64,000 bases of DNA from Lentzea californiensis. GTDB taxonomy: Bacteria; Actinomycetota; Actinomycetes; Mycobacteriales; Pseudonocardiaceae. The notes beneath the pieces are model-generated. The model was not told where the DNA came from and ran no database searches. It worked only from the letters and a program-made list of their open reading frames with translations. Every line of letters begins with the position of its first letter. The stretch's first letter is position 1. The stretch spans positions 62,001 to 126,000 of the forward strand of contig NZ_JANBBE010000017.1 of NCBI RefSeq assembly GCF_024648825.1, written 5' to 3'. Positions 34,313-43,497 of the stretch are shown piece after piece. Position numbers and translations under genes: made by a program.

Positions 34313-35529
34313 TACGTCGATTCGCAGTTGTCGCCCTCGTACTTCTTTCGAGTGCATGTGCGGTCAGCGCCGCAGAATCGGACCCGATCATCACCGGGCC
34401 GATGCCCAAGGCGCTGGCGCCCTGCGCGTGGTGGTACGGCATCGGCGACTCGCCCACGCAGTGGGAGATCAGAGCCGCCGCCAAGCACTACGACGTGGTC
34501 GTGCTCAACGCGTGGGAGACGGCGGCCATGCGCAAGCTGCACGAGCTGAACCCCAAGGTCAAAGTGCTCGTGTACAAGGACTTCTCCAGCACGCGCAACT
34601 ACTACGGCGCCGTCGAGGGCGACCGCGACGCCCGGTACCTGCCCACCGGGATCGGCTACCACGCCGCGGAGCGGAACCAGCCGGGGTGGTTCGCGATCAG
34701 CACGCTCGGGCAGCGCATCGAGTGGGACGGCTACCCGAAGCACTGGCAGATGACGGTCTGGGACCCGGCCTACCAGCAGGCGTGGGCGGACGCGGTCGTC
34801 GGCGAGGTGCTGCGCGAGGGCTGGGACGGCGTGCTGGCGGACAACGACTTCAGCTCGCTCAAGTACTACTCGCCCGCGGTGATCGCGGGCACCGCCGACG
34901 CCGCCGGGTCCGACCGGTTGCTGCGCGACGGCCTCGACGCCATGCTCGCACTCACCGGCGACGCCCTCGAGAAGTCCGGGAAGATGCTGGTCCCCAACGT
35001 GTCGGAGTCGCAGCTGACCCCCGGCCGCTGGTCGGCGCACTCCCGGTACGCGGGCGCGATGGAGGAGAACTTCGGCCTGCAGGGTGACGACGGCACCGGC
35101 GAGCTGATCACGTTCCAGGGCAACCAGTTCAAGGAGCAGCGCGCCCAGGCCGCGCTCGGCGAGTCCTGGCTGCTGCTGATCACGCACACGAAGTCGGACA
35201 AGGAGGAACGCGTCGGGTACGCCTCCGCCGCGCTCCTCGCGAGCCCCCACACGTGCTGGACGAGGGCGCAGCCCGACTACAAGAACCCGTACTGGTCGCT
35301 GTACCAGGACGCGCAGCTCGGCGAGGCGGTCGAGACGGCCACCCGCCTGCCGAGCGGCGTGTGGACCCGCCGCTACTCGGGCGGCTGGGTGGCCGTGAAC
35401 CCGACGAAGACGTCGGTGCTGCTGACGCCCCCGCCGGGCCTCGTCACGCTCAGGGGCGAACCGGTGCCGGACCGGCTCGACCTGCCGTCGGCCGACGCGG
35501 TGGTGCTGGTCAACGGCCCGAAGCGGTGA
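34291..35529 (+). CDS. Putative glycoside hydrolase (GHL15-like), lipoprotein
   Basis: 412 residues. The signal peptide ends in LLSSAC at about residue 23, so it is probably lipid-anchored. The mature part fits a TIM-barrel putative glycosidase: CAWWYGIGDSPTQWE, VVVLNAWE, VKVLVYKDFS, WDGVLADNDFS (catalytic-type acids), LVPNVSE. GTG start with GGGTGAG upstream, overlapping the initiating transferase gene. It may trim or release the exopolysaccharide. It ends in a 20-nt convergent overlap with the next gene. Confidence 0.78.
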   Translation: MLSEKSLIRRFAVVALVLLSSACAVSAAESDPIITGPMPKALAPCAWWYGIGDSPTQWEIRAAAKHYDVVVLNAWETAAMRKLHELNPKVKVLVYKDFSSTRNYYGAVEGDRDARYLPTGIGYHAAERNQPGWFAISTLGQRIEWDGYPKHWQMTVWDPAYQQAWADAVVGEVLREGWDGVLADNDFSSLKYYSPAVIAGTADAAGSDRLLRDGLDAMLALTGDALEKSGKMLVPNVSESQLTPGRWSAHSRYAGAMEENFGLQGDDGTGELITFQGNQFKEQRAQAALGESWLLLITHTKSDKEERVGYASAALLASPHTCWTRAQPDYKNPYWSLYQDAQLGEAVETATRLPSGVWTRRYSGGWVAVNPTKTSVLLTPPPGLVTLRGEPVPDRLDLPSADAVVLVNGPKR

Positions 35530-36607
35530 GCTTGCGGTAGAGGTCGAGGTGCCTGCGGGCGCAGACCTCCGGCGTGAACCGCTCCCGTGCCCTCGTGGCG
35601 AGCCGGTGTCCGGTGCTCGCGGGGTCGGGGTCGGCGAACAGCGCGCTCAGCCGTGCGGCCAGCGCCGGGACGTCGCCGGGCTTCGGGCAGTCGTCGCCGG
35701 AGATGCCCAGCATGTCCGCGACACCGCCGGTGTCCGTGGCGACCACGGGCTTGCCCGCGGCCATGGCCTCCGCGACGACGAGCGGCTGCTGTTCCATCGT
35801 GGACGGCAGCACCAGGGCGTCGTGCTCGAGCAGCAGTTCGGTGACGTCGGTGCGGAAGCCCAGGAACTCCACCCTGTCCGTGAGACCGCGGCGGGTGACC
35901 CGGCCCTCCGCCTGGAGCCTCTGCGGTCCGTCGCCGACGACGGTGAGCGTCGCGTCCTCCGGCATGCTGGTCTCCAGCGCGTCCAGCAGGTCCAGCAAAC
36001 CTTTGCGCTCCACCAGGAGCCCGACGAACACCAGCTTGCGCACGGGGCCGGCGGGCGGGTCCGCGGCACCGACCTCGACGCAGTTGTCGATGTGCGTCAT
36101 GCGGTGCGGGGGCACGTAGAGCCGTTCGCGCAGGAACCGGCCCATCTCCCTGGCCGGGACCACGGTGCGGTGCACGACGCGGGCGACGGCGGCGTCGGCG
36201 GCCAGCACCGCCCTGGTGTAGGCCGGGGGAGGGGTGGCGCCGCGGACGTTGCGGAACCACGGCTCGGCCACCTCGTCGGGCACGCCGTGGTAGGTGTGCA
36301 CGATCTTGGTGCCGGTCGTCGCGAGTGGCGCGCTGACCAGTCCGGACCGGCGGTCCTGGGCGTGCACGACGTCCGGGTTCCACGCCTTGAGCGCGGCCCG
36401 CGCCTGCCGCGCGGCGGCCATGTCCCCCTTGCGCGTCACCAGGGTCTCTTCGAAGTACGGGTCGATGAGCTCCGCACCGCGCCGGGGCCGCGGGCCGAAC
36501 ACCCGCACCTCGGCGTCGCCGGACTTGGCCAGCGCGGCGGCCAGGCGCACCGTCACGTCCACCGGGCCACCGCTGTCCTGGGTGAGCAGGTAGGCGATCC
36601 GTGTCAT
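35510..36607 (-). CDS. Family 4 glycosyltransferase
   Basis: 365 residues, GT-B fold. The C-terminal donor site contains FVGLLVERKGLLDLLDAL, VVGDGPQRLQ and the EX7E-like EQQPLVVAEAMAAGKPVVATDTGG. It is retaining and nucleotide-sugar dependent; donor and acceptor are unknown. It is the last gene of a ten-gene minus-strand exopolysaccharide operon; the ATG at 36607 overlaps the preceding stop (ATGA). Confidence 0.9.
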   Translation of the reverse strand: MTRIAYLLTQDSGGPVDVTVRLAAALAKSGDAEVRVFGPRPRRGAELIDPYFEETLVTRKGDMAAARQARAALKAWNPDVVHAQDRRSGLVSAPLATTGTKIVHTYHGVPDEVAEPWFRNVRGATPPPAYTRAVLAADAAVARVVHRTVVPAREMGRFLRERLYVPPHRMTHIDNCVEVGAADPPAGPVRKLVFVGLLVERKGLLDLLDALETSMPEDATLTVVGDGPQRLQAEGRVTRRGLTDRVEFLGFRTDVTELLLEHDALVLPSTMEQQPLVVAEAMAAGKPVVATDTGGVADMLGISGDDCPKPGDVPALAARLSALFADPDPASTGHRLATRARERFTPEVCARRHLDLYRKLTASGR

Positions 36608-37671
36608 CGTCGTCCTTCCTCGGTGACCAGTCTCGCGGTGAGCGTCGCGATCCGGTCGGTCATGCGTTCGCGGTCGAACAGGGTTTCGGCCCGGAGCCGG
36701 CCGCGTTTTCCCTCCGCGGCCGCGAGTTCGGGGTCGGCGAGCCGGAGCGCAATCGCTTGCGCCAGCGCTTTCGTGTCGCCTGCGGGGACTACTTCGCCTG
36801 CGTCGCCGAGGCTTTGCTCGACGCCCTCGACGTCGAACGCGACCACGGAGCGTCCACAGGCCATGGCTTCCAACGGCACCAGCGCCATGCCTTCGGCGCG
36901 GGAGGGCAGGACCACGACGTCGGCCTCGGTGTAGAAGCGGGCGACCGTGTCGCTGTGGCCGTGCCAGCGGGTGTTCGGGGATTCGATGGCACGCAGCTGT
37001 GCGGCCATCGGGCCGTCGCCGACGATCAGGAGTTCGGCGTCCGGGACCTTCGCGAGCACCTGGGGCCAGGCTTCGAGCAGCAGGTCCTGGCCCTTCTGGT
37101 GGGCCAGTCGTCCGACGCACACGGCCGTGGGGATGTCGTGGGGCTTGGGTTCCGGGCTCAGGCGCCGGGTGTCGACGCCGTTGCAGACGACCTCGGCTCG
37201 TGTGGTCACCCGTGCTGCTCGCCCGGCTTCGAGTTCGTCGTCGCTGACGCACAGGAGCAGGGTCGTCCAGCGGGAGGCTCGGGCCTCCCAGAACCGGCAG
37301 ACCCGGCTGAGCAGCCCGGTGGCGACGCGGAACGACCACAGGTGGGGCTGGAAGAGCGTCGGGGTGCGGCCGCGCAGGACGAGCCTGGCCAGACCGGCCT
37401 TGGAGCTGTGCAGGTGGACGGCGTCGGGCTTGATGCTTCTGAGGGTCTTGCGGAGCGACCAGAGTTCCAGCGCGGTGCGGGATCCTGGGCTTCGGGTGGC
37501 CTGCCAGGGGTGCAGCGGGATCCCGGCCTTGGCGGCCTCGTCGGGCAGCCAGCCGGTGGACGGGCAGGCGATGCTGACGTCCCACCCCTGCCGCCGCTGG
37601 GCCCTGGCCAGGTCCAGAACCACGACGGCGACCCCGGCCTCGACCGGCTGCGTCACGTGGACGATCTTCAC
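36604..37671 (-). CDS. Family 4 glycosyltransferase
   Basis: 355 residues with GT4 features CVGRLAHQKGQDLLLEAW, LLIVGDGPMAAQ and RAEGMALVPLEAMACGRSVVAFDVEG. N-terminal acceptor domain starts MKIVHVTQPVEAGV. The GTG at 37671 follows GGAGGAGCGCGC and overlaps the flippase stop (GTGA). One of three GT4 enzymes in the operon, each presumably adding one sugar of the repeat unit. Confidence 0.9.
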   Translation of the reverse strand: MKIVHVTQPVEAGVAVVVLDLARAQRRQGWDVSIACPSTGWLPDEAAKAGIPLHPWQATRSPGSRTALELWSLRKTLRSIKPDAVHLHSSKAGLARLVLRGRTPTLFQPHLWSFRVATGLLSRVCRFWEARASRWTTLLLCVSDDELEAGRAARVTTRAEVVCNGVDTRRLSPEPKPHDIPTAVCVGRLAHQKGQDLLLEAWPQVLAKVPDAELLIVGDGPMAAQLRAIESPNTRWHGHSDTVARFYTEADVVVLPSRAEGMALVPLEAMACGRSVVAFDVEGVEQSLGDAGEVVPAGDTKALAQAIALRLADPELAAAEGKRGRLRAETLFDRERMTDRIATLTARLVTEEGRR

Positions 37672-39068
37672 GCGCGCTCCTCCAGTCCGATGAGGACGGT
37701 GCGGTTCAGGGGCAGGGCGATCGCGCAGTAGGTGGCGAGCAGCAGCAGGCCGGTGGCGATCAGGCCGGCGACGGTGGTGCTGTCCGGCAGGACGGTGCTG
37801 ATCGCGAGACAGGCGGCCGCCGCCCCGGCGACGCTGCCGACGGCGCGCAGCGGGACGGGGAACGCGAGGCCGTTGCGGGTGAGGACCAGCCACGTCACCG
37901 GCACCAGCAGCCACACCACGACCAGTTGGGTCGTGGCGACCGCCGCCGGGCCTCGTCCGGTGGTGAAGAACAGCGCGGTCAGCAGGGCGGCGAGGTGGGT
38001 GGCTTCGAGGGCGAGGTACTGGCGGGCGTGCCCGGCCGCCCTGATCACCTGGTACCAGACGTGCAGCAGGCCCAGGCCGAGTCCGTAGCCGCACAGCAGG
38101 ACCAGCAATCCGGCCGCGTCCGCCCACTGCGCGCCGAGGACCACGATCCCGTGCGCGGACAGCGCGACCACGACGTACAAGCCGCCGGTCACCACCAGGG
38201 TGGCCGTGGTGAACCGCCGCAGGGTGACGGGCAACTGGTCCGTCCGTCCATTCCGGACCAGCTCGGCGCAGATCGGGAACAGCACACCGCCCAGCACCAC
38301 CGCGACCATGACGTACGGCACCCAGGCGATGCGGAACGCGAGCGAGTACCCGCCCACCGCCTCCGGCCCGAGGACGTGCCCGATCGCGAGGTAGTCGACA
38401 TTGATCAGCAGCACGGCGATCAACGCGCCGGGTCCCACGACCGCCAGCCACTTCGCGGCTTCCACCGCGGCCTCGTGGTCCCAGAGCGGGCGGATCCGCG
38501 CTCCGGCGACGGCGGCGAGCACGGGTTGCGCGACCGCGGTGCAGAGCAGACCCAGGACCAGCGCCGTGGGCCCGGTCCCGTTCGCCGCCAGCGTGACGGT
38601 GACCGCCGCGCCGACGAGCATGCCGCCCGCGTCGGGCAGCATGCGGCGCCGGAAGTCGAGCTCGCGGTGCATCAACGCCATCTGCACCCCGCCCGCCGCG
38701 GTGAACGGCAGGGTCAGCGCCGCGAGCCGCAGCATCCCGGCGGCGTCCGGTGCCCCGAGCGCGCCGGCGATCGGGTGCGCGGCGGCGATGATCACGAGTG
38801 CCAGCACCGCTCCGGTCGCGACGCTCATCGTGAGCACGGTCCCCGCGGTCCTGAGGGGGTCCAGGGCGGTGCGGCTGACGATGTCGTAGACGCCCATGGC
38901 CTGGACGACCTGGCCGATGTTGACGATCGACACCACCAGTGCCACCGCACCGAGGTCGGCCTCGGTGAGGAACAGGGCGAGCGCAAGGGTCACCACGATC
39001 TGGCTGCTCTTGCTCACCAGGTTGACCGCGAAGAGCCACAGCGACCCCCGCACCGCCACGTCCGTCAT
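37668..39068 (-). CDS. Oligosaccharide flippase (Wzx/MOP superfamily)
   Basis: 466 residues, about 12-14 membrane helices throughout, starting VAVRGSLWLFAVNLVSKSSQIVV as in polysaccharide_synt-type flippases (PST). It would flip lipid-linked repeat units across the membrane for the polymerase encoded upstream. The ATG at 39068 overlaps the GT87 stop. Confidence 0.88.
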   Translation of the reverse strand: MTDVAVRGSLWLFAVNLVSKSSQIVVTLALALFLTEADLGAVALVVSIVNIGQVVQAMGVYDIVSRTALDPLRTAGTVLTMSVATGAVLALVIIAAAHPIAGALGAPDAAGMLRLAALTLPFTAAGGVQMALMHRELDFRRRMLPDAGGMLVGAAVTVTLAANGTGPTALVLGLLCTAVAQPVLAAVAGARIRPLWDHEAAVEAAKWLAVVGPGALIAVLLINVDYLAIGHVLGPEAVGGYSLAFRIAWVPYVMVAVVLGGVLFPICAELVRNGRTDQLPVTLRRFTTATLVVTGGLYVVVALSAHGIVVLGAQWADAAGLLVLLCGYGLGLGLLHVWYQVIRAAGHARQYLALEATHLAALLTALFFTTGRGPAAVATTQLVVVWLLVPVTWLVLTRNGLAFPVPLRAVGSVAGAAAACLAISTVLPDSTTVAGLIATGLLLLATYCAIALPLNRTVLIGLEERA

Positions 39069-40315
39069 GCGGCGCGCCGGACGTGCCGTGCCGCGAACAC
39101 CGCGAGCACCAGCCAGGCCGCCACGACCGCGATCCCGTCCAGCGTGACGGCGGCCCGCGCTCCCAGCACGCCCTTGATGGCCGTGTCGACGAAGTACAGG
39201 TGCGCGAACGGAACCACGAGCAGCAGGGCGGCCACGCCGGCCCACCGCCAGTGGCCGTCCTTGCGCCGCCGCCAGCACACGACGGCCAGCGCCGTCATCG
39301 CCGGGACCGCGATCAGCACGTCGCCCGGCTGGTGCACGAGCGCGACCACGATGCCGAGGCAGGTCAGCAGATCCGCCGCCTCCGACCCGTTCGCGGTACG
39401 GTCGAGCCTGCGGGCGAGCAGTGCGGTGACCGCGAGAACCCCGCACAGCGCCAGCAACTCCGCCGCGGGCGGCAGCCACCCGGTCGTGCGGAAGAACACC
39501 GCCGGCAGGTCGACCCGTTGCGCAGTCATGGAGTCGACCGCGCCGTAACCGGTGCTGCCGGCCCACTCCAGGTTCCGCGAGATCACGTCGAGGAACTCGC
39601 CGACGCCGCCGCCCCTGACGACCAGCAGTGCGGCCACGGGCAGACTGGCCAGCGCGGCGAACGCCGTGCCCAGCAGCGCGACCCTCCGGTCACCTCGCAC
39701 GAACAGCAGCAGCGCCAGCGGAAGCCCGAACTGCGGCTTGAGCCACGCCAGCGCCAGCGCCGCGGAGGCCCACGCGGGGCTCTTCGTGCGCAGCAGCAAC
39801 GCCCCGGCCGCGCCGACCGCGATCAGCGGGTTGACCTGCCCGACGTACATCTGGGCCTTGCCGACCTGGCTCGTCACCAGCAGCGTGCTGATCACGACCG
39901 TCCCCGCCACCATCGGCAGCTTCGCGCGTCCCGCCGCCATGACGGCGAGGCCCACCAGCAGCACCAGGCACGCCAGCGCGAACGCGACCGCGCCCACCCG
40001 GTACTCCGGCAGCGCGAACGGCAGGTGCAGCACCAGGTGGTAGGGCTGGTAGAGGTTGAAGTTCTGACGCACCGGCCAGTGCTCGAACATCACGGCCGGG
40101 TCGTACGGGTTGCCGCCGTTCATGAGCTCGCGGATCGGGAAGTAGAGCGCGTCCCGGAAGTCCTGCATGCGTTCTTCCGGCAGGTTCGCCTCAGTGGGGA
40201 GCGGCACCTCCCACGACGGCTTGAGGGCGCGGAACGCGCTGAGCGCGCCGGCCAGTGCGACGAGGGCGACGCCGATCGTCCTGGCGAGACCGGCCCGGCT
40301 GGTCGTGGTGATCAT
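39065..40315 (-). CDS. GT87 (DUF2029) membrane glycosyltransferase
   Basis: 416 residues, about ten membrane helices. The first outer loop carries FPIRELMNGGNPYDPAVMF, where the family has its catalytic acid region, and LYQPYHLVLHLPFAL. Known relatives use polyprenyl-phosphate mannose or arabinose donors on the outer face of the membrane. Overlaps of 4 nt on both sides place it firmly in the operon. Confidence 0.82.
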   Translation of the reverse strand: MITTTSRAGLARTIGVALVALAGALSAFRALKPSWEVPLPTEANLPEERMQDFRDALYFPIRELMNGGNPYDPAVMFEHWPVRQNFNLYQPYHLVLHLPFALPEYRVGAVAFALACLVLLVGLAVMAAGRAKLPMVAGTVVISTLLVTSQVGKAQMYVGQVNPLIAVGAAGALLLRTKSPAWASAALALAWLKPQFGLPLALLLFVRGDRRVALLGTAFAALASLPVAALLVVRGGGVGEFLDVISRNLEWAGSTGYGAVDSMTAQRVDLPAVFFRTTGWLPPAAELLALCGVLAVTALLARRLDRTANGSEAADLLTCLGIVVALVHQPGDVLIAVPAMTALAVVCWRRRKDGHWRWAGVAALLLVVPFAHLYFVDTAIKGVLGARAAVTLDGIAVVAAWLVLAVFAARHVRRAA

Positions 40316-40461
40316 TCCGGCATCACCGCCATCACCACGGAGGTCACTGCCGCCGCGACGACCGCGGCCAGTGCGGCGAGTGCGGTGAGGCCGGCGACGG
40401 TGAACACGACCTGGAGGTCCACCTGGCGCAGGAGGGCGACCCAGCGGGAGGAGATCGTCAT
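40312..40461 (-). CDS. 49-residue single-TM protein of the polysaccharide operon
   Basis: MTISSRWVALLRQVDLQVVF starts the peptide, followed by one long hydrophobic helix (about 17-46) and the end VVMAVMPE. The stop and start codons overlap those of the genes on both sides (ATGA each), and GGGAGGAG precedes the start, so translation is very likely. It follows the chain-length protein and may be the detached second membrane segment or a partner of it (inference). Confidence 0.75.
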   Translation of the reverse strand: MTISSRWVALLRQVDLQVVFTVAGLTALAALAAVVAAAVTSVVMAVMPE

Positions 40462-41312
40462 GCCAGCACCACCGCCACCAGCACTGAGGAGGCCGGCAGC
40501 ACCGCGAGGGCTGTCGCCAGGTCGTTGCGCCGCGCCCGGTCGTTCGACGCGACGGCGATCACGGCCGTGCCGTCCGCGGGTTCGGAAGCCTTGTCCGGCA
40601 ACGCCCGCGCGAGTTCCTCCGCGCGGTCCGCCAGCGACGGGCTCACCGCCAGCACCCGCACCGGACGGGCCGCGGCGAGGCACAACGCCGTGAGGCGCTC
40701 GGTGAGAGCGGGGTCGTCATCGGCGGCGACGACGACCGGGTGCCTGATGCCCGCGGTCGACAAGGCGGCACCGACCGCGTCGGCACGCAGGCGGCGCACC
40801 GCCACCACGGCCACGCCCGCGATCACCGCGGCCACCAGGGCGAGGCCCGTGGCGAGGCGCCAGTCCGGCGCCACCTGCGTGGTCTCTGGCCGGGGGTCGA
40901 CGAGGCGGAACTTGGCGGCGGGAGCCAGCAGGTCCGCCTCGATCACCGCCTTCGCGACCGCGGTGACGGCCGATGCGGCGTGGGCGGCCGTGTCGGCGCG
41001 GACCGAGATGCGGGCCACGCCGGACGCGGGGACCAGTTCGACGGCGATGGCGTCGGCCAGGCGGTCCGGCGTCGTGCCCGCCGCGCTCGCCGCCGCGTCC
41101 AGCACGGACGGGCTGCGGACCAGCTGCACGACCGCCGGCGCGGCCAGCGAGGTGACCTCGCCGAACTGGGCGCTGTCCGGTGCGGACGGGGTGGCGAGCA
41201 GGGCCAGCCTGCCCTCGGTCACGCCGTCGCGCAGTGCGACGGCCAGCAGCACGGCCGCACCGGCCAGCACGGCGGCCAGCACGCCTTCCATCAAGGCTCT
41301 GCGAGCTTTCAT
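40458..41312 (-). CDS. Chain-length determinant-like (Wzz/YveK) membrane protein
   Basis: 284 residues: TM1 at about 10-30, an extracytoplasmic domain of about 120 residues, TM2 at about 153-172, and a cytoplasmic domain of about 110 residues that resembles a degraded nucleotide-binding fold without a Walker A motif. This is a polysaccharide co-polymerase layout, where a BY-kinase-like tail is inactive. ATG at 41312 overlaps the upstream GT4 stop. Confidence 0.72.
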   Translation of the reverse strand: MKARRALMEGVLAAVLAGAAVLLAVALRDGVTEGRLALLATPSAPDSAQFGEVTSLAAPAVVQLVRSPSVLDAAASAAGTTPDRLADAIAVELVPASGVARISVRADTAAHAASAVTAVAKAVIEADLLAPAAKFRLVDPRPETTQVAPDWRLATGLALVAAVIAGVAVVAVRRLRADAVGAALSTAGIRHPVVVAADDDPALTERLTALCLAAARPVRVLAVSPSLADRAEELARALPDKASEPADGTAVIAVASNDRARRNDLATALAVLPASSVLVAVVLA

Positions 41313-42343
41313 CGTCCCTCCAGGACGGTACGAAGCAGTTCGTCGTAGGACTTCATCAAGGTGTGCGCGTCGGCCGAACCGTCGTGGGACGCGGCCACCG
41401 AACGCGCGGCGGGGGAGAAGAGCAGACCGCGCAACGCTTTCGCGGTCTGTCCCGGGCTGCGGCGGGGGACCAGTACGCCACCACCTCCGGACAGCACCTC
41501 CCGGACACCGTCCACATCGGACGCGACGACCGGGCGGACCGCCGCCAGCGACTCGAGGAGCGCGATCGGCATGCCCTCCCAGTCACTGGTGAGCACGGTG
41601 ACGTCCGCAGCCTCGAGCAGGTCGCGCACGTCGGTGCGGGTGCCGAGGAACCGGACCCGGCCGGGAGCACGCGCCTCCAGTTCGGCACGCAGGCTGCCGT
41701 CGCCGGCCAGCCACAGTTCGCAGTCGCCCGGGACCAGGGCCCACGCGTCGAGCAGCACGTCGTGCCGCTTCTGCGGTTCCAGCCGGGCGGGGCAGAGAGC
41801 GACGGGCACGTCGAGCGGCGTGCCGAGCCGGGCCCGCACGGTCGCCCGGTCCACCGTCGGCTCTGAGGGGAAGACGGCGTTCGGGATGACGACCACGGAG
41901 CCGAGCCCGGCATCGCGCAACCGGGCCGCCGCGGCCGCGGCAACGGTCACCACGACCGTCGACACCCGGCGCAGCACCTTCACGGCACCGGGCACGTCGG
42001 CCTCGGCGACGCCGTGGAACACCGTCACCACCGGCCGCCGCGGCGAGGCCATGCGGGCGACGAGCGACGCGGAAACGTTGTGCGCCACCACGACATCGGG
42101 CCGGAACCGGCGCACGGCCACCCGCACCGCCCAGGCCGCGCGCACCACGCCCAGCGGCGAACGCCGGGCCACCGGCACGTCGAAAACGGAGACGCCATCG
42201 GCACGCAACGCATCGGCGCGGAACCCGCCGCCGCTCGCCACCGCGGACTCCCAGCCGACGTCACCGCCCGCCAGCGCCATGCCGGCCACGAGCGCCTCGG
42301 CACCACCCGCGCCCATCTCGCTGATCACGTGGAGAACGCGCAT
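41309..42343 (-). CDS. Family 4 glycosyltransferase
   Basis: 344 residues from ATG 42343, which follows AAGGAG at 7 nt. N-terminus MRVLHVISEMGAGGAEALV is the GT4 acceptor-domain glycine-rich loop; the donor site includes ARLEPQKRHDVLLDAW and DWEGMPIALLESLAAVRPVVASDVDG. It overlaps the polymerase gene by 19 nt. Confidence 0.9.
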   Translation of the reverse strand: MRVLHVISEMGAGGAEALVAGMALAGGDVGWESAVASGGGFRADALRADGVSVFDVPVARRSPLGVVRAAWAVRVAVRRFRPDVVVAHNVSASLVARMASPRRPVVTVFHGVAEADVPGAVKVLRRVSTVVVTVAAAAAARLRDAGLGSVVVIPNAVFPSEPTVDRATVRARLGTPLDVPVALCPARLEPQKRHDVLLDAWALVPGDCELWLAGDGSLRAELEARAPGRVRFLGTRTDVRDLLEAADVTVLTSDWEGMPIALLESLAAVRPVVASDVDGVREVLSGGGGVLVPRRSPGQTAKALRGLLFSPAARSVAASHDGSADAHTLMKSYDELLRTVLEGR

Positions 42344-43497
42344 CCGGACTCCTTCTGAGAACGCCGCTCGATCGCGACCGCGAGGGCGACGAGCGACCAC
42401 AGGGGCAGGTAGTACTGCTCGGACAGGAAGATCGAGGCGATCAGCACGGCGATCAGCGCCGCCTGCACGGCCACGGCCTCACGCCGGTCCGCCCCGCGGC
42501 GCAACGCCCGTTCGCCGGCCACGAACCCGACCGCGACGAACGCGATCAGCAGCGCGAACCCCGGCACCCCGAGCTCGGCGGCCACCTCGAGGAACAGGTT
42601 GTGCGCGACCGGGGTCTGCTCGTCGATCTCCGCGTTGTGCCCGGCTGAGGCGTACTCCTGGCGGAACCCGCCCGGCCCGACGCCGAGTACCGGGTTGCCG
42701 GCCAGCATCCGCGAGGCCGCCTGCCAGCGCAGCATCCTGGTGTCGGCGTTGGTGCCCGCGATGTGGCTCTTCTCCTGGAACGCCCGGGACAGCTCGGCCT
42801 GCGCCGCCGAGGCGAACACCAGCGCCGCCACACCGGCGACGGCCGCCGTCACCACCACCGCGCGGACCGGCAGGGCCCTGCGCGCGATCAGCCACACCAG
42901 TGCGCAGGCCAGCGCGATCCCGCCGCCACGGGAGAACGTCGCCGCGGCACCGGCCACCAGCACCGCGCCCAGCAACAACAACACGATCCGCGACCGGCCC
43001 CTGGCCGGCAGGGCGACCAGCAACGGCAGTGCCGCCACGAGGAAGAAGGCCAGGTCGTTGGGATCCTCCAGCGGCCCGGTGGCGCGCAACGAACCGCCGG
43101 CCACGCTGAGCAGCCCGCCCGCCGCCGCCACGACCGCGCCGGCGACCGTCGCCGCGAGCAGCGCGCGGACCGGCACCTCCCGCGCGGCCACGTCGGCGAG
43201 CACCACCGCGATCACCAGGAACGGCACCCACCGCACCAGGTACTCCAGCGTGAACGGCTCGGCCACGTGCACCGCGGAGGTCGCGAGCAGCACCACCGCC
43301 AGCAACGCGACGACCAGGTGCAGGGGGTGTGGCGCGGGCAGACGTCGTTGCTGGTAAAGGGAGAACAGCCAGACACCGATCAGCATGGCGGGCACGACCT
43401 TGGCCGACTGCCCTTGCACCTGCAGCAGATAGCCCTCCAGGGGCGCCAGCGCCACCGTCCCGCAGGCGAAGACGCGCAGCAGGACCGTCAGCCACAT
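42325..43497 (-). CDS. O-antigen ligase/polymerase-family protein (Wzy-like)
   Basis: 390 residues, about ten to eleven membrane helices. The Wzy_C hallmark is a periplasm-type loop with R-x-x-x-W-x-x-A and H: TRMLRWQAASRMLAGNPVLGVGPGGF, then TPVAHNLFLEVAAELGV. It would polymerise or ligate lipid-linked repeat units. ATG at 43497 overlaps the deacetylase gene by 10 nt. Confidence 0.87.
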   Translation of the reverse strand: MWLTVLLRVFACGTVALAPLEGYLLQVQGQSAKVVPAMLIGVWLFSLYQQRRLPAPHPLHLVVALLAVVLLATSAVHVAEPFTLEYLVRWVPFLVIAVVLADVAAREVPVRALLAATVAGAVVAAAGGLLSVAGGSLRATGPLEDPNDLAFFLVAALPLLVALPARGRSRIVLLLLGAVLVAGAAATFSRGGGIALACALVWLIARRALPVRAVVVTAAVAGVAALVFASAAQAELSRAFQEKSHIAGTNADTRMLRWQAASRMLAGNPVLGVGPGGFRQEYASAGHNAEIDEQTPVAHNLFLEVAAELGVPGFALLIAFVAVGFVAGERALRRGADRREAVAVQAALIAVLIASIFLSEQYYLPLWSLVALAVAIERRSQKESGCAFST

